The position numbers and the translations under genes are program-made. A stretch of DNA of 64,000 nt from Conidiobolus incongruus B7586 (Eukaryota > Entomophthoromycota > Entomophthoromycetes > Entomophthorales > Conidiobolaceae), in contig JNEM01014771.1 in assembly GCA_000697335.1 (NCBI GenBank), positions 25,370-89,369 of the forward strand, written 5' to 3'. This document shows, piece after piece, positions 1 through 12,150 of the stretch (positions are counted from its first letter, which is position 1; every line of letters begins with the position of its first letter). The notes under the pieces were generated by a model. That model was given only the letters and a program-made list of their open reading frames with translations. It was not told the origin of the DNA and searched no databases.

Positions 1-82
1 GAACTAAAAATAATCTAATTCTTGTCAATATTTATTTGTAATTTCATCCCGATTCCTTAAAATCAAATTTACATTGAATTGA

Positions 83-101
83 TATATAAATGGATATAAA
101 A
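83..101 (+). promoter_or_regulatory. TATA-like box of first AKR gene
   Basis: Two TATA-like matches (TATATAAA at 83 and TATAAAAT at 94) lie 71-82 bp upstream of the ATG at 165. The other two intact AKR genes have a TATAAA-type box 74 bp upstream of their ATG, so the spacing is shared by the family. The call rests on motif and position only. Confidence 0.45.
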
Positions 102-164
102 TTGGTTGATGTCATCATTCATTAATTCAAGAATTGATACAAATAAAAACTCCAAATAAACAAT

Positions 165-1294
165 ATGACAAAGATGATTTACCGTAGGTTGGGACGTAGT
201 GGTCTCAAAGTATCTGTGCTTTCCTTTGGTGGATGGTATTTATAATTACTCCTGAGTATTACCCTAATCGTATTAATCAATTCGATGTTTTTTAGGTTGA
301 CTGTTGGTAATACAGTTGATCAAAGTAAGTTATACATTCTTTTGGTATGAAATATGTTCTGACGTAACTTTCCACAGCTCTTACTGATAAATTAATGAAA
401 GTTGCTTTTGAAAACGGTATCAATTTCTTCGATAATGCTGAAGTGTATGCTCAAGGTCAAAGTGAAATTGTCATGGGTCAAGCCATCAAGAATAATGGTT
501 TTAAGCGTGAAGATATTGTTGTTGCCACTAAGATTTTCTTTGGTACCGGTGGTTGGGGTCCTAATGCGAAGGGATTATCCAAGAAGCATTTGATTGAAGG
601 TCTTAATGCCAGTTTGAAACGTCTTCAGTTAGACTATGTTGATTTAGTCTTTGCCCATCGTCCTGACTCTGAAGTCCCTATGGAGGAAATTGTTCGAGGA
701 TTCAATCACTTGATTAGTCAAGGTAAAGCATTCTATTGGGGAACCAGTGAATGGAGCGCTCAAGAGATCACTGAAGCTCATACTGTCGCGCAAAGGTTAG
801 GCTTAGAAGGACCTGTTATGGAGCAACCAGAGTATAATTTATTCCAAAGGGAGAAGCTTGAAAAGGAATACCTGCCCTTATTCGAAAACTTTGGTTTAGG
901 AACCACTATTTGGAGTCCTCTTGCATCAGGTGTTTTAACTGGAAAGTACAATGACGGTATCCCTGAATCAACTCGATTGGGTAACAATGACATGTGGGGT
1001 AAAATTCTTTCTGATAGATTAAATTCACCTGAAGGAAAAAACAAAATTGAGAAAGTACGCAAATTTGTTACAGTTGCTGAAAAGTTAGGCTGTACTGCTG
1101 CTCAATTAGCCATCGCTTGGTGTGTAAAGAATCCCAATGTATCAACCGTGATCACTGGTGCTACTAAGGTGGAGCAACTTGAGAGCAACTTGAAATCACT
1201 CGAAGTAGTTGAAAAGCTGACGTCAGAAATCCTTGATGAAATTGAAGAAATTTTCCAAACTAAGCCCACTCCAGTACCAAATTTCAGAGGATAA
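165..1294 (+). CDS. Aldo-keto reductase, AKR6 / Kv-beta-like family (copy 1)
   Basis: Three exons: 165-235, 296-324 and 378-1294, giving 338 residues. It is an NADPH-dependent aldo-keto reductase with a TIM-barrel fold, probably cytosolic. The sequence follows voltage-gated K+ channel beta subunits (AKR6) throughout: FDNAEVY carries the catalytic Asp and Tyr, ATKIFF the Lys, and FAHRPD holds His at the fourth tetrad position, where animal Kv-beta has Asn. WSPLASG and the C-terminal VSTVITGA segment are cofactor-binding elements. The start was chosen because exon 1 supplies the YRRLGRSGLKVS beta-strand start of the family. Intron positions match the copies at 3503 and 25039. The physiological substrate cannot be told from sequence; a channel role is not implied. 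Confidence 0.93.
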
Positions 1295-3428
1295 AGTTTA
1301 TGCATCGTAATTTGACTATTAATGAAATTAAATTCATTATGATTCAATCAACTTTTAAATTTGATATATTATACAATAAAATTATCTGATTTATATATTA
1401 TCTCTTAACATTGGTATTGTATACTTTATACATACAATGATAAATTTCATATCGTCTTTGAAATAAGGTTTGTGTTATATGATATCTAAAACATTTACAT
1501 ATTAATTGAAGTTGACATATATTTTTCAATGAACTATGGCCACATTTTACCTTTAAGGTTTTATAATATAATAATATTAAATATATCCATACTAGATTGA
1601 ATTTGATTAAAACTTTTAAATGCCATAGAAGGCAATTCATAATTACAATTTTTTCACTACATTAATTACAATCAAAATAAAATTTGAAATTTAAAATATT
1701 TACTTATAATCTAGTGTCAGGTATATTCCAAATTTTTTTCTTAAAATTATTAGTTGTCAGAATTCCCTTATTTACTCAAAATTAAAAATGTTGATAGAAT
1801 TGAAGAGATGAGAAAAAAGGTTTGATAATGATTAGGATCATATCTCAAATATTTGACCCATAAAATCCTTAATAAAAAAATTTATGAAATTTCATATAGT
1901 TCTTATAACGAGATTAGCTAAGGGTATTAATGCCAGCTCCAATATTTCGCCACGATAGTCAGAGATATAAGTGACTATGTGATCTACAACTTTAGGGGCC
2001 AAGAGGACCAGTTGGGTCGCGATGGCTATCCGATTAGGTTAATCATATGGAATTAACTGCAAATTGGGCAAATTAGAATGAATGAGAGCCATGTTGTAAA
2101 ATTAAGTAGTAATGAGTAAAAAAATAAAGAAAAGAAGTTGTAGTAGAATAGATTTTATTATTGAAATAAGTAAGTTGAATAATATAATAGTAATAATTTA
2201 ATGGGTGATTTTAGTAACACTAAGATGAGGGTGTTACTCTTGGAAGTGATGGATATAGAAGAGGAAAATTGGCAGTAGAAATGTAATTTTGAGCAAAGCC
2301 AAAAATCAAGCTTCCATGATAGAAGCTACTGGTGCATTTAAAGGTATTTTAAGCGTTTGTGGAGGTGTGGCTGTGCAGTGGTGTATCCTTGTAATGGTTC
2401 TCGGGCCTGGTTCCTTGTTCTTGTTTTTTCAAGGAAACAGGATGTGACAGTTCTATTATAATATAATATTTGCCCAAACAGAGCAATTTCTGATACAAGA
2501 TTCAAATTTAAATTCCAAAAATCAAATCAGTGAGAAATATTTATAATTTGTAACTTTGCAGTGAATCAAGCATGATTTTGAACAAAATAATTTAACAAAT
2601 AATCTATTCTGATCTGGAAAGTTTCAATAACAAGGCCTATAGTCGATTTGATGATTTATTTAAATATCAGAATAGTACTTGTATTATTATCGTTCACCCT
2701 CAACTTTGTGGATATATTAAAATAAGAGAAATTTAAATAAAAAAAAGAATTTATTCTCATCAACTATGGAATTAGATTAATGAAGGAAACAATTTGAAAT
2801 TATTATATTTTAATTAGAATGGTGATTATTAATAACAAATATATCAAAAAACTCATAATATTTAACTATTGAAACTATATTGTTTATCTGTAAATATAAT
2901 TTAAAATATAAAAAATATTAATTTACAAACTTCAGTTATATCAATTGATAATTGAATATCAATATAAGACATTATTATTTCAAAATATTCATTATTTAAG
3001 AATATTATATATCAATAATTACTATATTATTTCATAAAAAAATTATTTGAATTATTAAACAGTTATAATTAAAGCCATAGATACTATTAGAATGCTGTGT
3101 ATGTCATATTAGAAAGTTTTAGATTGAATTTAAGAATCTAAGTTAATTTTCTTTAAATCCAGGTTAAAATTTCAATAATTAAAGGAATCAATGATTACAA
3201 AATTAAAATTACCATATATAGACAAATGTCGAATATAAACTTGAATTTTTTTAATATGTATTATGACAAATTTAATAGTCTAATCTAATTGACTGATTTA
3301 AATATATAAAAATTTATGATATCAATATTAACTATTTTGATGACTCCAACTGATTGTATTTGTAATATTGACCCCGAAGTTGTTTTTTGAATAGAAGCAA
3401 TAGTCTCTTGGTTAGTGGTGAATGTAAG
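1295..3428. other. AT-rich intergenic region between AKR copies 1 and 2
   Basis: No intact gene is visible. Two patches (about 1890-2110 and 2200-2480) have clearly higher GC than the surroundings. The first holds a coding-like fragment listed separately; the second has no frame I recognise. The rest is low-complexity A/T sequence. Confidence 0.5.
1892..2023 (-). pseudogene. Short protein-coding relic, possibly F-box-like
   Basis: On the minus strand about 44 codons are open with an amphipathic, protein-like composition (core: APKVVDHIVTYISDY, then RGEILELALIPLANL). The pattern of a Leu/Pro-Lys-Val-Val-Asp-His-Ile start followed by a helix resembles the N-terminus of fungal F-box-type proteins. 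There is no start codon or gene around it, so it is at best a fragment of a dead gene. The family assignment is weak. Confidence 0.25.
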
Positions 3429-3437
3429 TATAAATAG
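3429..3437 (+). promoter_or_regulatory. TATA box of second AKR gene
   Basis: TATAAATAG begins exactly 74 bp upstream of the ATG at 3503, the same distance as in the AKR gene at 25039. Confidence 0.55.
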
Positions 3438-3502
3438 AATTGAATTTAGTATAAAATATATCAACAAATATTTAGTATTGATAAAGTTAAATTGCAATTA
3501 AT

Positions 3503-4631
3503 ATGACTCAAATGATTTATCGTAGATTAGGACATACTGGCCTCAAGGTTTCTGTACTCTCTTTTGGAGGATGGTAATCAAAAAAATTGAAATTAGCATA
3601 ATGTTTACTTATTCAATAAATTATATATAGGTTGACTGTTGGTCACACAGTTAATCAGGGTAAATTGAACAAAATCTGCAATATTAAAATAGAAACTAAC
3701 TTCATTACTTACAGCACTAACTGATAAATTAATGAGAGTTGCATTTGACTATGGAATCAATTTCTTTGACAATGCTGAAATTTATGCAGACGGCCAAAGT
3801 GAAATTGTCATGGGTCAATCCATCAAGAATAATGGTTTTAAGCGTGAAGATATTGTTGTTGCCACTAAGATTTTCTTTGGTACTGGAGGTCGAGGACCGA
3901 ATGCAAATGGATTATCCAAGAAACATTTGATTGAAGGTACCAATGCCAGCTTGAAGCGCCTTCAATTAGATTATGTTGATTTGATCTTTGCTCATCGCCC
4001 AGATCCAGAAGTACCAATGGAGGAAATCGTTCGTGGGTTTAATTACTTAATTAGTCAAGGCAAAGCCTTCTATTGGGGAACCAGTGAATGGAGCGCTCAG
4101 CAGATTACTGAAGCACATGTAATTGCCCAGAGGCTAGGTTTGGAAGGACCCGTCGTTGAACAACCTCAATATAATTTATTCGAAAGAGAAAAACTTGAAA
4201 AAGAATACATTCCCCTTTTTAAAAACTTTGGCTTAGGGACCACTATTTGGAGTCCACTTGCTTCTGGTGTCTTAACAGGAAAGTATAATAGCGGCATTCC
4301 TCAAGGAAGCCGATTTGATGCTAAAGAGGGAATCGCTAAAATAATCGCTGACCATCTAAAATCACCTGAAGGACAAGCAAAGATTGATAAAGTGCGTAAT
4401 TTAGCTCCAATTGCTGAGAAATTAGGCTGTACTACAGCACAATTATCTATTGCTTGGTGTGTGAAGAACCCTAATGTTTCCACTGTAATCACTGGAGCTT
4501 CTAAAGTTGAGCAACTTGAAAATAACTTGAAATCTCTTGATATTGTTGACAAGTTAACCCCCGAAATCCTTGAAGAAATTGAACAAATCTTCCAAACTAA
4601 GCCCACTCCTATCCCTAATTTGAGAGATTAA
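3503..4631 (+). CDS. Aldo-keto reductase, AKR6 / Kv-beta-like family (copy 2)
   Basis: Exons 3503-3573, 3631-3659 and 3715-4631 encode 338 residues, colinear with copies 1 and 3 and with the same intron phases (2, then 1). The tetrad is present: Asp and Tyr in FDNAEIY, Lys in ATKIFF, His in FAHRPD. It is therefore expected to be an active NADPH-dependent reductase of unknown substrate. Divergence from the other copies clusters around residues 215-245 (IPQGSRFD and after), the variable substrate-loop side of the barrel. A stretch at about 3795-3885 is nearly identical to copy 1 (about 458-546), including silent sites, although the flanks differ more; this looks like gene conversion. Confidence 0.93.
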
Positions 4632-5289
4632 TAATAGCTATTTGCTTCAATAAAAATTACCTTTTGCTTGTGCAATGGAGGTATTAAAATTATAAATTAT
4701 TTGTAATACATTTAAATTATCATTTTAATTCAAATGTTTGTTAAGAAACATTATTCAAGTATTAACACTCAATACTTTGAAATTAAAAAGAATAGCATTG
4801 AATATAGATTGATCATTATTTGCGATTAGAGATCAATACACTTTCATAATGGCGTCTTAATACCAATCACACACACATATATTATAATTACAAATTATTA
4901 TTAACAATAACCTATTCATTAATGATGAAACAAAAATTGAAAATATAACAAGATATTCTTGAAAAAAATAAATAAAAAGTTAATTTTCTTGTCTGCTTTC
5001 ACAAAACAAAAAGTAATAATATATCCATATCAGTCATTATTAACGAAAGACTATTTTGTATTCTAATCGAACATAACTTTTGCCCTGGCTTCAATTTTTT
5101 AATAAAAACATAAAATTATTTTGAATATCCTTAAATATTAATACCAATATAACTTTTGTATTATATATAACTTAAAATATATTACTTAGATAAAGAATTT
5201 TTTAAAACCAATAAATAAGATTTATATGTTTATTACTTAATCAGACTTTAAAAAATGAAATTTAATGTTATATATTAAATTTATATAAT
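4632..5289. other. AT-rich intergenic region
   Basis: Downstream flank of AKR copy 2. I see only low-complexity A/T sequence and the gradual start of a mariner relic near 5290. Confidence 0.5.
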
Positions 5290-5661
5290 ATTTAAAAAAA
5301 TTAAAATAATAGTATAATAATCAAATAATTAAAATATATCAAAATTCAAATTAATTTGTAGTTTTTGATATTTGACCTATAATATAAGATAAATATTTTA
5401 AAACTATTATTTGTTTATTATTAATAATTTTTTGCTATATTTTTAATATTTGAAAATAGTCTATTTTCTTATAAACTAAAATTTGATATTTGATAAACCA
5501 ATTAATTTGGATTGTAGGAATTTTCTTTCTTATAAGCAAATTTTTTACTATATAAAGCAATTATAACTATATAAGTTATAATCTAATGAATATATTAGTT
5601 ATTATAGTTCTTTTAATTTTTTTATATAAAAAATCTTTTATTACTTTAACTTTATACATTA
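5290..5661. mobile_element. Mariner relic, left part (split by LTR element)
   Basis: From about 5380 the sequence aligns by eye with the left third of the mariner at 18827-20140 (shared stretches around TTTTTGCTATATTTTTA and ACTATATAAGTTATAATCTA). It ends exactly where the chromovirus begins at 5662 and resumes at 11344. The left boundary is approximate because the terminal sequence is badly eroded. Confidence 0.55.
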
Positions 5662-6058
5662 TGTTAAGAGACTAGTTCTCTAAATTCTTATATACACTTT
5701 TATATAATCTAATTAACTATAAATTATATGATTAATTTATACTTATATAGTTAAATTAACTGTATAAATAGTATTAAATTATCTAATAAACTAGGTTCTT
5801 TTTTCCTCTCAATTCTTATTATTTTTTACTTTTACATTATTTCTAAAATTGAAACTATATTCTATTAATATTATAGGATATTAACACTACCTAATATAAA
5901 TCTTAATATATTAATAACTCATCTTAATTTGAAGCTTAATTAAACTTTGTTTATACTTACACACTACAGCTACATTATATTACTATATTCTACACCACAC
6001 TACTTTTATATTAAGTTTTCCTTTACACTATATTAGTTTAACTACTACTATACTTATA
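5662..6058 (+). repeat. Left LTR of chromovirus 1
   Basis: 397 bp, starts TGTTAAGAG and ends CTTATA where the partner ends CTTACA. About 92-93% identical to 10944-11343, with differences overwhelmingly C/T and G/A. Confidence 0.9.
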
Positions 6059-9000
6059 TAGTAACAGCAATAAAACTATTAAAAACCTACTAGAAATTAA
6101 TAACTATTTGTATTAAACCTAATTATTACTATTTTAAATTTTATCTATAATTTATTTCATTTAAATTTAACACTATATATTATAATACCACCAAAAAAAG
6201 AGATACCCTTATATTATTTTAATGATGATAATAACTTAATTACTAAATGAATCTAAAACTTTAGTTTTTAAAAACTTACTACCCTTTAAAAAGCTTATAT
6301 TAGACAACTTTTGATTGAAAAAAACATGTTTTAAAGAGTTTAAATCTAACAAACTAGTTATTTTATTATAGTTAATATATTAAACTACTTCTTTAATATT
6401 TTTAAAGATAAATTAACTACTTATAATAATTCTAAAAACCTCTACAAGCTTGAAAACTACTTTAAAAATATAAAGAATTACCTTGATTTAATTTTAGATA
6501 AAGATTTAAAGAATATCCTTAAATTAACCACTTTTTTTTGGAAAAATCTACTTATACTTGGTAGTTAACTCATTATAAGCTTAATCCTAAAAAATCTTTA
6601 GGAGGATAACTTACTACAAAGATACAAACTTTTAAACAATTAGAAAAAGCCTTTAAAGAGAGGTATTACCCAAAAAATTAAATTTAATTAGCAAGAGAAA
6701 AGCTTTCCCAACTTAAATAAAAAACTTCTATAAAATAATTGATTAAGAAATTTAATGAGATATACTTAAATATATTAAATATCACTGAAGAAGAATAAAT
6801 CTACAAACTATTATAATACCTTAACTTTTAAATAAAGCTCTAGTTAGTTAATAGGGAACACTTTGATAATATGTTTTTTTTTAACATTTGTGATATAACA
6901 ATTATAATTGATAATATCTTTTACTTTATAACTAAATCTTCCCACCCTAAAAATTAATCTTTTAAACTTTACTCTAACTTATCTAAATTTTAAATAATAG
7001 ATGTTTCTGTTTTAAAGCTTTATAAGAAAACCTTTAGTGAAGAAGCTAAAGCCTACTTAAGAACAAACAAAGGTTGTTATTACTGTTGAAAGACTTAAGT
7101 TAACTATAAAGCTAACAAATACCCTTTAAAAAAGCAATATCTGTTTAATTCTCAATAATCTTAACCTACCAACCATAAATCAAACCTGAATAATATTAAT
7201 ATAACCTTAGAATTACCCCTTTTACAATTAGTTAGCAAATTCTAATCTAATCCACAAAAATTCTAACAAACTAATGATTCCACAAATTAAACTATGTATA
7301 CTAAAAAAATCCAACTGATTAAACTATTAGAAACTAGAAATATTCTAGTAATTAATCTACCTTGTAATTTTTTACCTTTAACTATCACCTTATTGTTTGT
7401 GTTAATTAATTCTTTTATAAACACACCTGTTAATGTTTTAATTAATTTTAGTTGTTTTAGTTATATTATCTCCTCTTTTATTGTTTTAAAACTATCTTTA
7501 CCTACCTAAAAAAGCAACTTAATAATCAAATATACTAATAACTTAATAGAACAAGCATCTGGTATTATATTTAAATACCTATCATTACCCCCTAACTACT
7601 CCTAATATATTAAATTCCTAGTTGGTAATATTAGTTATAATTTTATACTAGGTTAAAATTAGTTTGAATATCACAGTTTTATATCTATGAATATTACCCT
7701 AGAAGGTTACAAATCTATTTTTTTCATATTTTAAAAAAAATTAGTAGAATTAATCTTAAAAAATCTACATTACCCTACTATAAAATTATTAAATGCTTTA
7801 CCTAACACTAACTCTATAATTGTAGCAAATAATTCTATCATTATAAGTAAAAATCAATGTAAAAAGCTAATCAAAAACCTAAATAATTTATAGGGATATG
7901 TATTTGTTTATTACTCATCTATTAACACTTTATTTGTTGATTTTAATGAAGTTATATCTAATAACCACTTCCTATACAATACAATAAGTTAATTTGTTAA
8001 TGTTTTTAAACTTGTGAATAAATTACCACTTAAACATAATATTAAACACAAAATTAAATTAATCCCTAGTATACAACTATATTTAAAGCTTACTTACCAT
8101 TTATCTCTTGAATAATACTAAACCTTAAAAGAAGAAATCTAAAAACTACTTGAAAATGGGTATATTAGACCTTTTTCCTAACCATAAAGATTTTTAATCT
8201 TTTTTATACAAAAGGCTGATGGTGGTTAGAGATTATACATTGATAACTATATTTTAAACTCTAAAACTATCAAGGATAAAACCCTATTATTAAACCTATA
8301 TAATATTAGGGATAAACTACTTAGATCAATTATATTTACCAAACTAGATATTAAGAATAGATATTACAACATTAGAGTTGAAGAAAATTTTATCCCTTTA
8401 ACTACTTTTAACACTCTTTTAGGTTACTATAAATTTACTGTTATAAACTTTAGATTGTGTAATACCCTTGTAACTTTTATTTATTTATTAATTCCCTTTT
8501 CAACTTTATCTTTAATAACTTTATTATCACCTACTTTAATAATATCCTGATCTATTCAAAAACTAAAGAAGAATATATTTAACATGTTAATTAAGTTTTA
8601 CAAATTATTTAAGAATATAAATTACCTTTGAAACTATCAAAATATATCTTTAGTGCCTTTTCTATCTTTTTCTATGGTTATATTGTTTCCTTTTAAGGAA
8701 TTAGTATTGATCTAACTAAACTCAATGGTGTTAAAGCTTTTACTATACTTATAAACAAAGATCAGCTTATGTTTATACTTAAATTATTAAATTACTTTAA
8801 AAATTTCATTGATTCTTTTGTTGAACTTATTACTCCTCTTACTAATCTCTTAAAGAAAAACTCTTTTTTTAAATAAACCCTATTATATACTTTTTATATA
8901 AATGCTTTGATTTTCTATATTACTAATGTTTTTGCTTTATTTATCTTTAATCTAAAACTACCTACTATTATTTTTACTGACTCTAGTTTTTTTACAATTA

Positions 9001-10943
9001 GTAAATAGTTAACCTAGTTTAAATTTAATTTATATTTTACCCTATAACTATAGGATAACATAATAAATAAAGGAGAATAGGTTGAGTTTAACCTTATAAA
9101 TGTTATTTTAAAACCAATAACATTCTGGTTAAAAAAAATAAAACCAGCTGAATTAAAATACTTAGTCTATAAATAAAAACTCTTTACTTTAGTAGAAATA
9201 ATCAAAAATCACTTACATTTCTTATCCTATAACTTTTTCTTAACACTTACAGATTATAAATCACTTATCTACTTAAATACTTAGAAGTATTTATTAAAAA
9301 AATAAATTAAATAAATTAAAACTATCTAAGCTTACCTTTTCTTTATTTAATATCTTCTAGGTTAATAAAACTATATTGTAGATACTTTGTTAAAAAATCT
9401 TACATACTTATCTTTTTGTTCTAATTATAAAAATCCAGTAAATATTAACTTAATGATTATTAATGAAGGAAATAAAAAATTTATTAAACTATTTTAAGAA
9501 ACACTATTAAATAATGATTTCTTTATTTTAGTTAAAGAAGAACTCTTTAAACTATTAGAAAACCAACTAAAATATGTCAAAAGATTTAAAACTATCAATA
9601 ACTTACTATACTATAATGATTGTCTATATATTCCTAACATTCCTAAAATCCAACAAACAATATTTAATGAATGCTATAACTTATCTGTTAGAAAACATTA
9701 AAACTAGTTAAAAACTGCTGAGAGAATTAAAATAAAGTATTACTAGCTTTCCCTAGTTAAATTAGTTTAGAAATACACTAATACCTGTGATATATGCTAA
9801 AGAACTAAATATAATACTCAATTAAAATATGGTAAACTTATTCCCCTATAAGTCCCTAATGAAACTTAACAACAAATCCAGCTTAACTTTATAGAAATCC
9901 CTAAATCAACAAATAGTTATGATAACTTACTAATTGTAATTGATTCATTTTCCAAATATGTTTATTTTATTCCTTGTTTCAAAACTTCTATAGCTAAAAA
10001 TGTTGCACAATTGTTATTCTCTAATATTTTTACTTACTATAGAATTCTACAAATTATTGTATCTGATAAAAACACACAATTCAACTCTTGATTTTAGAAG
10101 TTACTATCCTTTTCCTTTAAGATTAATCTAGCTATATCTACTACTAATTATCACTAAACCAATAAACTCACTAAAAAAACTATCAAAACCTTAAAGTAAA
10201 TGATTAGAGCCTATATTAACACTAATTAGTTAAATTAGGATGCTTATATCTACTAACTCTAATATTTATTTAACACCTTTATCAATAAATCAACAGGTTT
10301 TAGCTTTTATTTTATTAATTATAGTAAACATCCTAACTTAATAATTACTCTAAAACTTTAAATCAACTTACCTTTGGATATTGTTGAATTTTAATCTAAT
10401 ATCAAACAAATTAATTCCCTTGTTAAATTTAACTTAGAAGAAAATTAAAGGATCATAGAATAATAATACTTAAAGTTATCTAGAAACCCTCTTAAATATG
10501 AAACTAGTATGTTTGTATACTTAGAACAATCTACCCTTAAACCTACCCTATTTAAATCTAGCTTAAATCTTAAATACTTACCATTATATTATAGTCCCTA
10601 TAAAATTTAATCTATTGATTCAAATTTTGAAAATATTACCTTGGAATTACTTTTAACTTTGAGGATCAACCTTACCTTTCACATATCTAAAATTAAACCA
10701 TACTTTGAAGATTTTAACACTTTTCTTAATTAATTAAAAACCCTAAAACTAGATCCAATTATTAATTAAGATAAAGAAGAAGAATACTATATTGATTACA
10801 TAATTAAGTTTAAATCTATTAGGAATAAGCTTTATTTTTATGTAAAATAGATAGGTTATCCTATTAAAGAAGCTATATAAGAACCTCTAGAAAATATTAA
10901 GAATACTTTAACCTATTATACCTATTTGTAAAAAATTAAAGAG

Positions 10944-11343
10944 TGTTAAGAGACTAGTTTTTTAAATTCTTATATATACTTTTATATAATCTAATTAACT
11001 ATAAATTATATAATTAATTTATACTTATATATTTAAATTAATTGTATAAATAGTATTAAATTATCTAATAAACTAGGTTCTTTTTTTTTCCTCTCAATTC
11101 TTATTATTTTTTACTTTTACACTATTTCTAAAATTGAGACTATATTTTATTGATATTGTAGGATATTAGCACTACCTAATATAAATCTTAATATATTAGT
11201 GACTCATCCTAGTTTGAAGCTTAATTAAACTTTGTTTACACTTGCACACTACAGCCACATTATATTACCATGTTTTGCACCACACTACTTTTATATTAAG
11301 TCTTCCTCTATACTATATTAGTTTAACTACCATTATACTTACA
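10944..11343 (+). repeat. Right LTR of chromovirus 1
   Basis: 400 bp, starts TGTTAAGAG and ends CTTACA, followed directly by the CATTA target duplicate. Related LTR-derived repeats occur at 18455, 20141, 20489 and, inverted, at both ends of the element at 57796-63462. Confidence 0.9.
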
Positions 11344-12150
11344 CATTATATAATCATTATATAAGATCATTAGTATTTTTATTAGATAATAAAATTATTA
11401 GCTATAAATTATATTATTCCAAAAAGTATATAAATTCTTTTTATTGAATTTATTTTTAGATATTAAATAAAAAAATCATATTTTATTAAATATTATTTCA
11501 ATAAATAATATTTAATGATAAATAAAATACTTATTAGAATTTTTTAAAAAGGATTTAAAATATACATAAATATATTATTTTTTTAAGTCAAATATTTTAA
11601 AAAATTATAAAATTATTTATATTAATTCAATATAGAAATCTCTGTTTTTAATTATATTTTAATAAGTGTTATTGAGCTATTATTGTTATATTTTTTAAGA
11701 TTGTTAAATTATTAATAATTTATTTTTTATTTTCATTTTAATTTATGAAATTAATAATATTAAATAATAGTATCTTAGATTTTGGTATATTTAGATTAAA
11801 AACTTTTTGGGTTTAAAGCAATTAATTTAATAATATATTATGACTTTAGATAATATATTTCTTTTATATATTATTTAAAACTCTCAAATAGATTTAAAAG
11901 AACTATGGTGATTTTTTAATAATATTAAAATTAAATTATTTTGATAATTATTTTCTAGTTATTCTTTAATATAATTTAATAATAAATTTTTAATTAAATA
12001 TTTCAAAATAATGATAATTATAAATACTTACATATAATTTGAAAGTATAATTCTTTAACATATAGGTATATAATTATTATTGAAATTTATATTAACTTTG
12101 AGTTATTAAAGATTAGAATATTTACCTTTTTTATATCTCTGATTAATATA
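11344..12150. mobile_element. Mariner relic, right part (split by LTR element)
   Basis: Continues the mariner interrupted at 5661. The stretch about 11344-11560 aligns with the 19200-19380 part of the better copy (CATTATATAATCATTATATA, then TTTTTAGATATTAAATAAAA). Similarity fades after about 11900, so the end is uncertain. Confidence 0.45.

Larger units (their letters stand above)
5662..11343 (+). mobile_element. Broken LTR retrotransposon, Ty3/gypsy chromovirus
   Basis: A complete but broken element of 5682 bp. It has two LTRs of 397 and 400 bp starting TG, and a perfect 5-bp target duplication CATTA (5657-5661 and 11344-11348). Recognisable parts in order on the plus strand: Gag-like region about 6170-7150 with a degenerate zinc knuckle near 7075, protease-like region about 7500-7900, reverse transcriptase and RNase H about 8050-9350, integrase about 9600-10500, and a chromodomain-like tail about 10770-10945. 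That order and tail mark a chromovirus (Metaviridae). A purine-rich tract precedes the right LTR. Coding parts carry dozens of breaks, so it is a fossil. The LTRs differ at about 30 sites, almost all transitions, so divergence probably overstates its age. It sits inside a mariner relic. Confidence 0.9.

Noticed and set aside
7294-7509. 71-codon open frame inside chromovirus 1
   Set aside because: It lies within the element between Gag-like and protease-like regions and is not a host gene.
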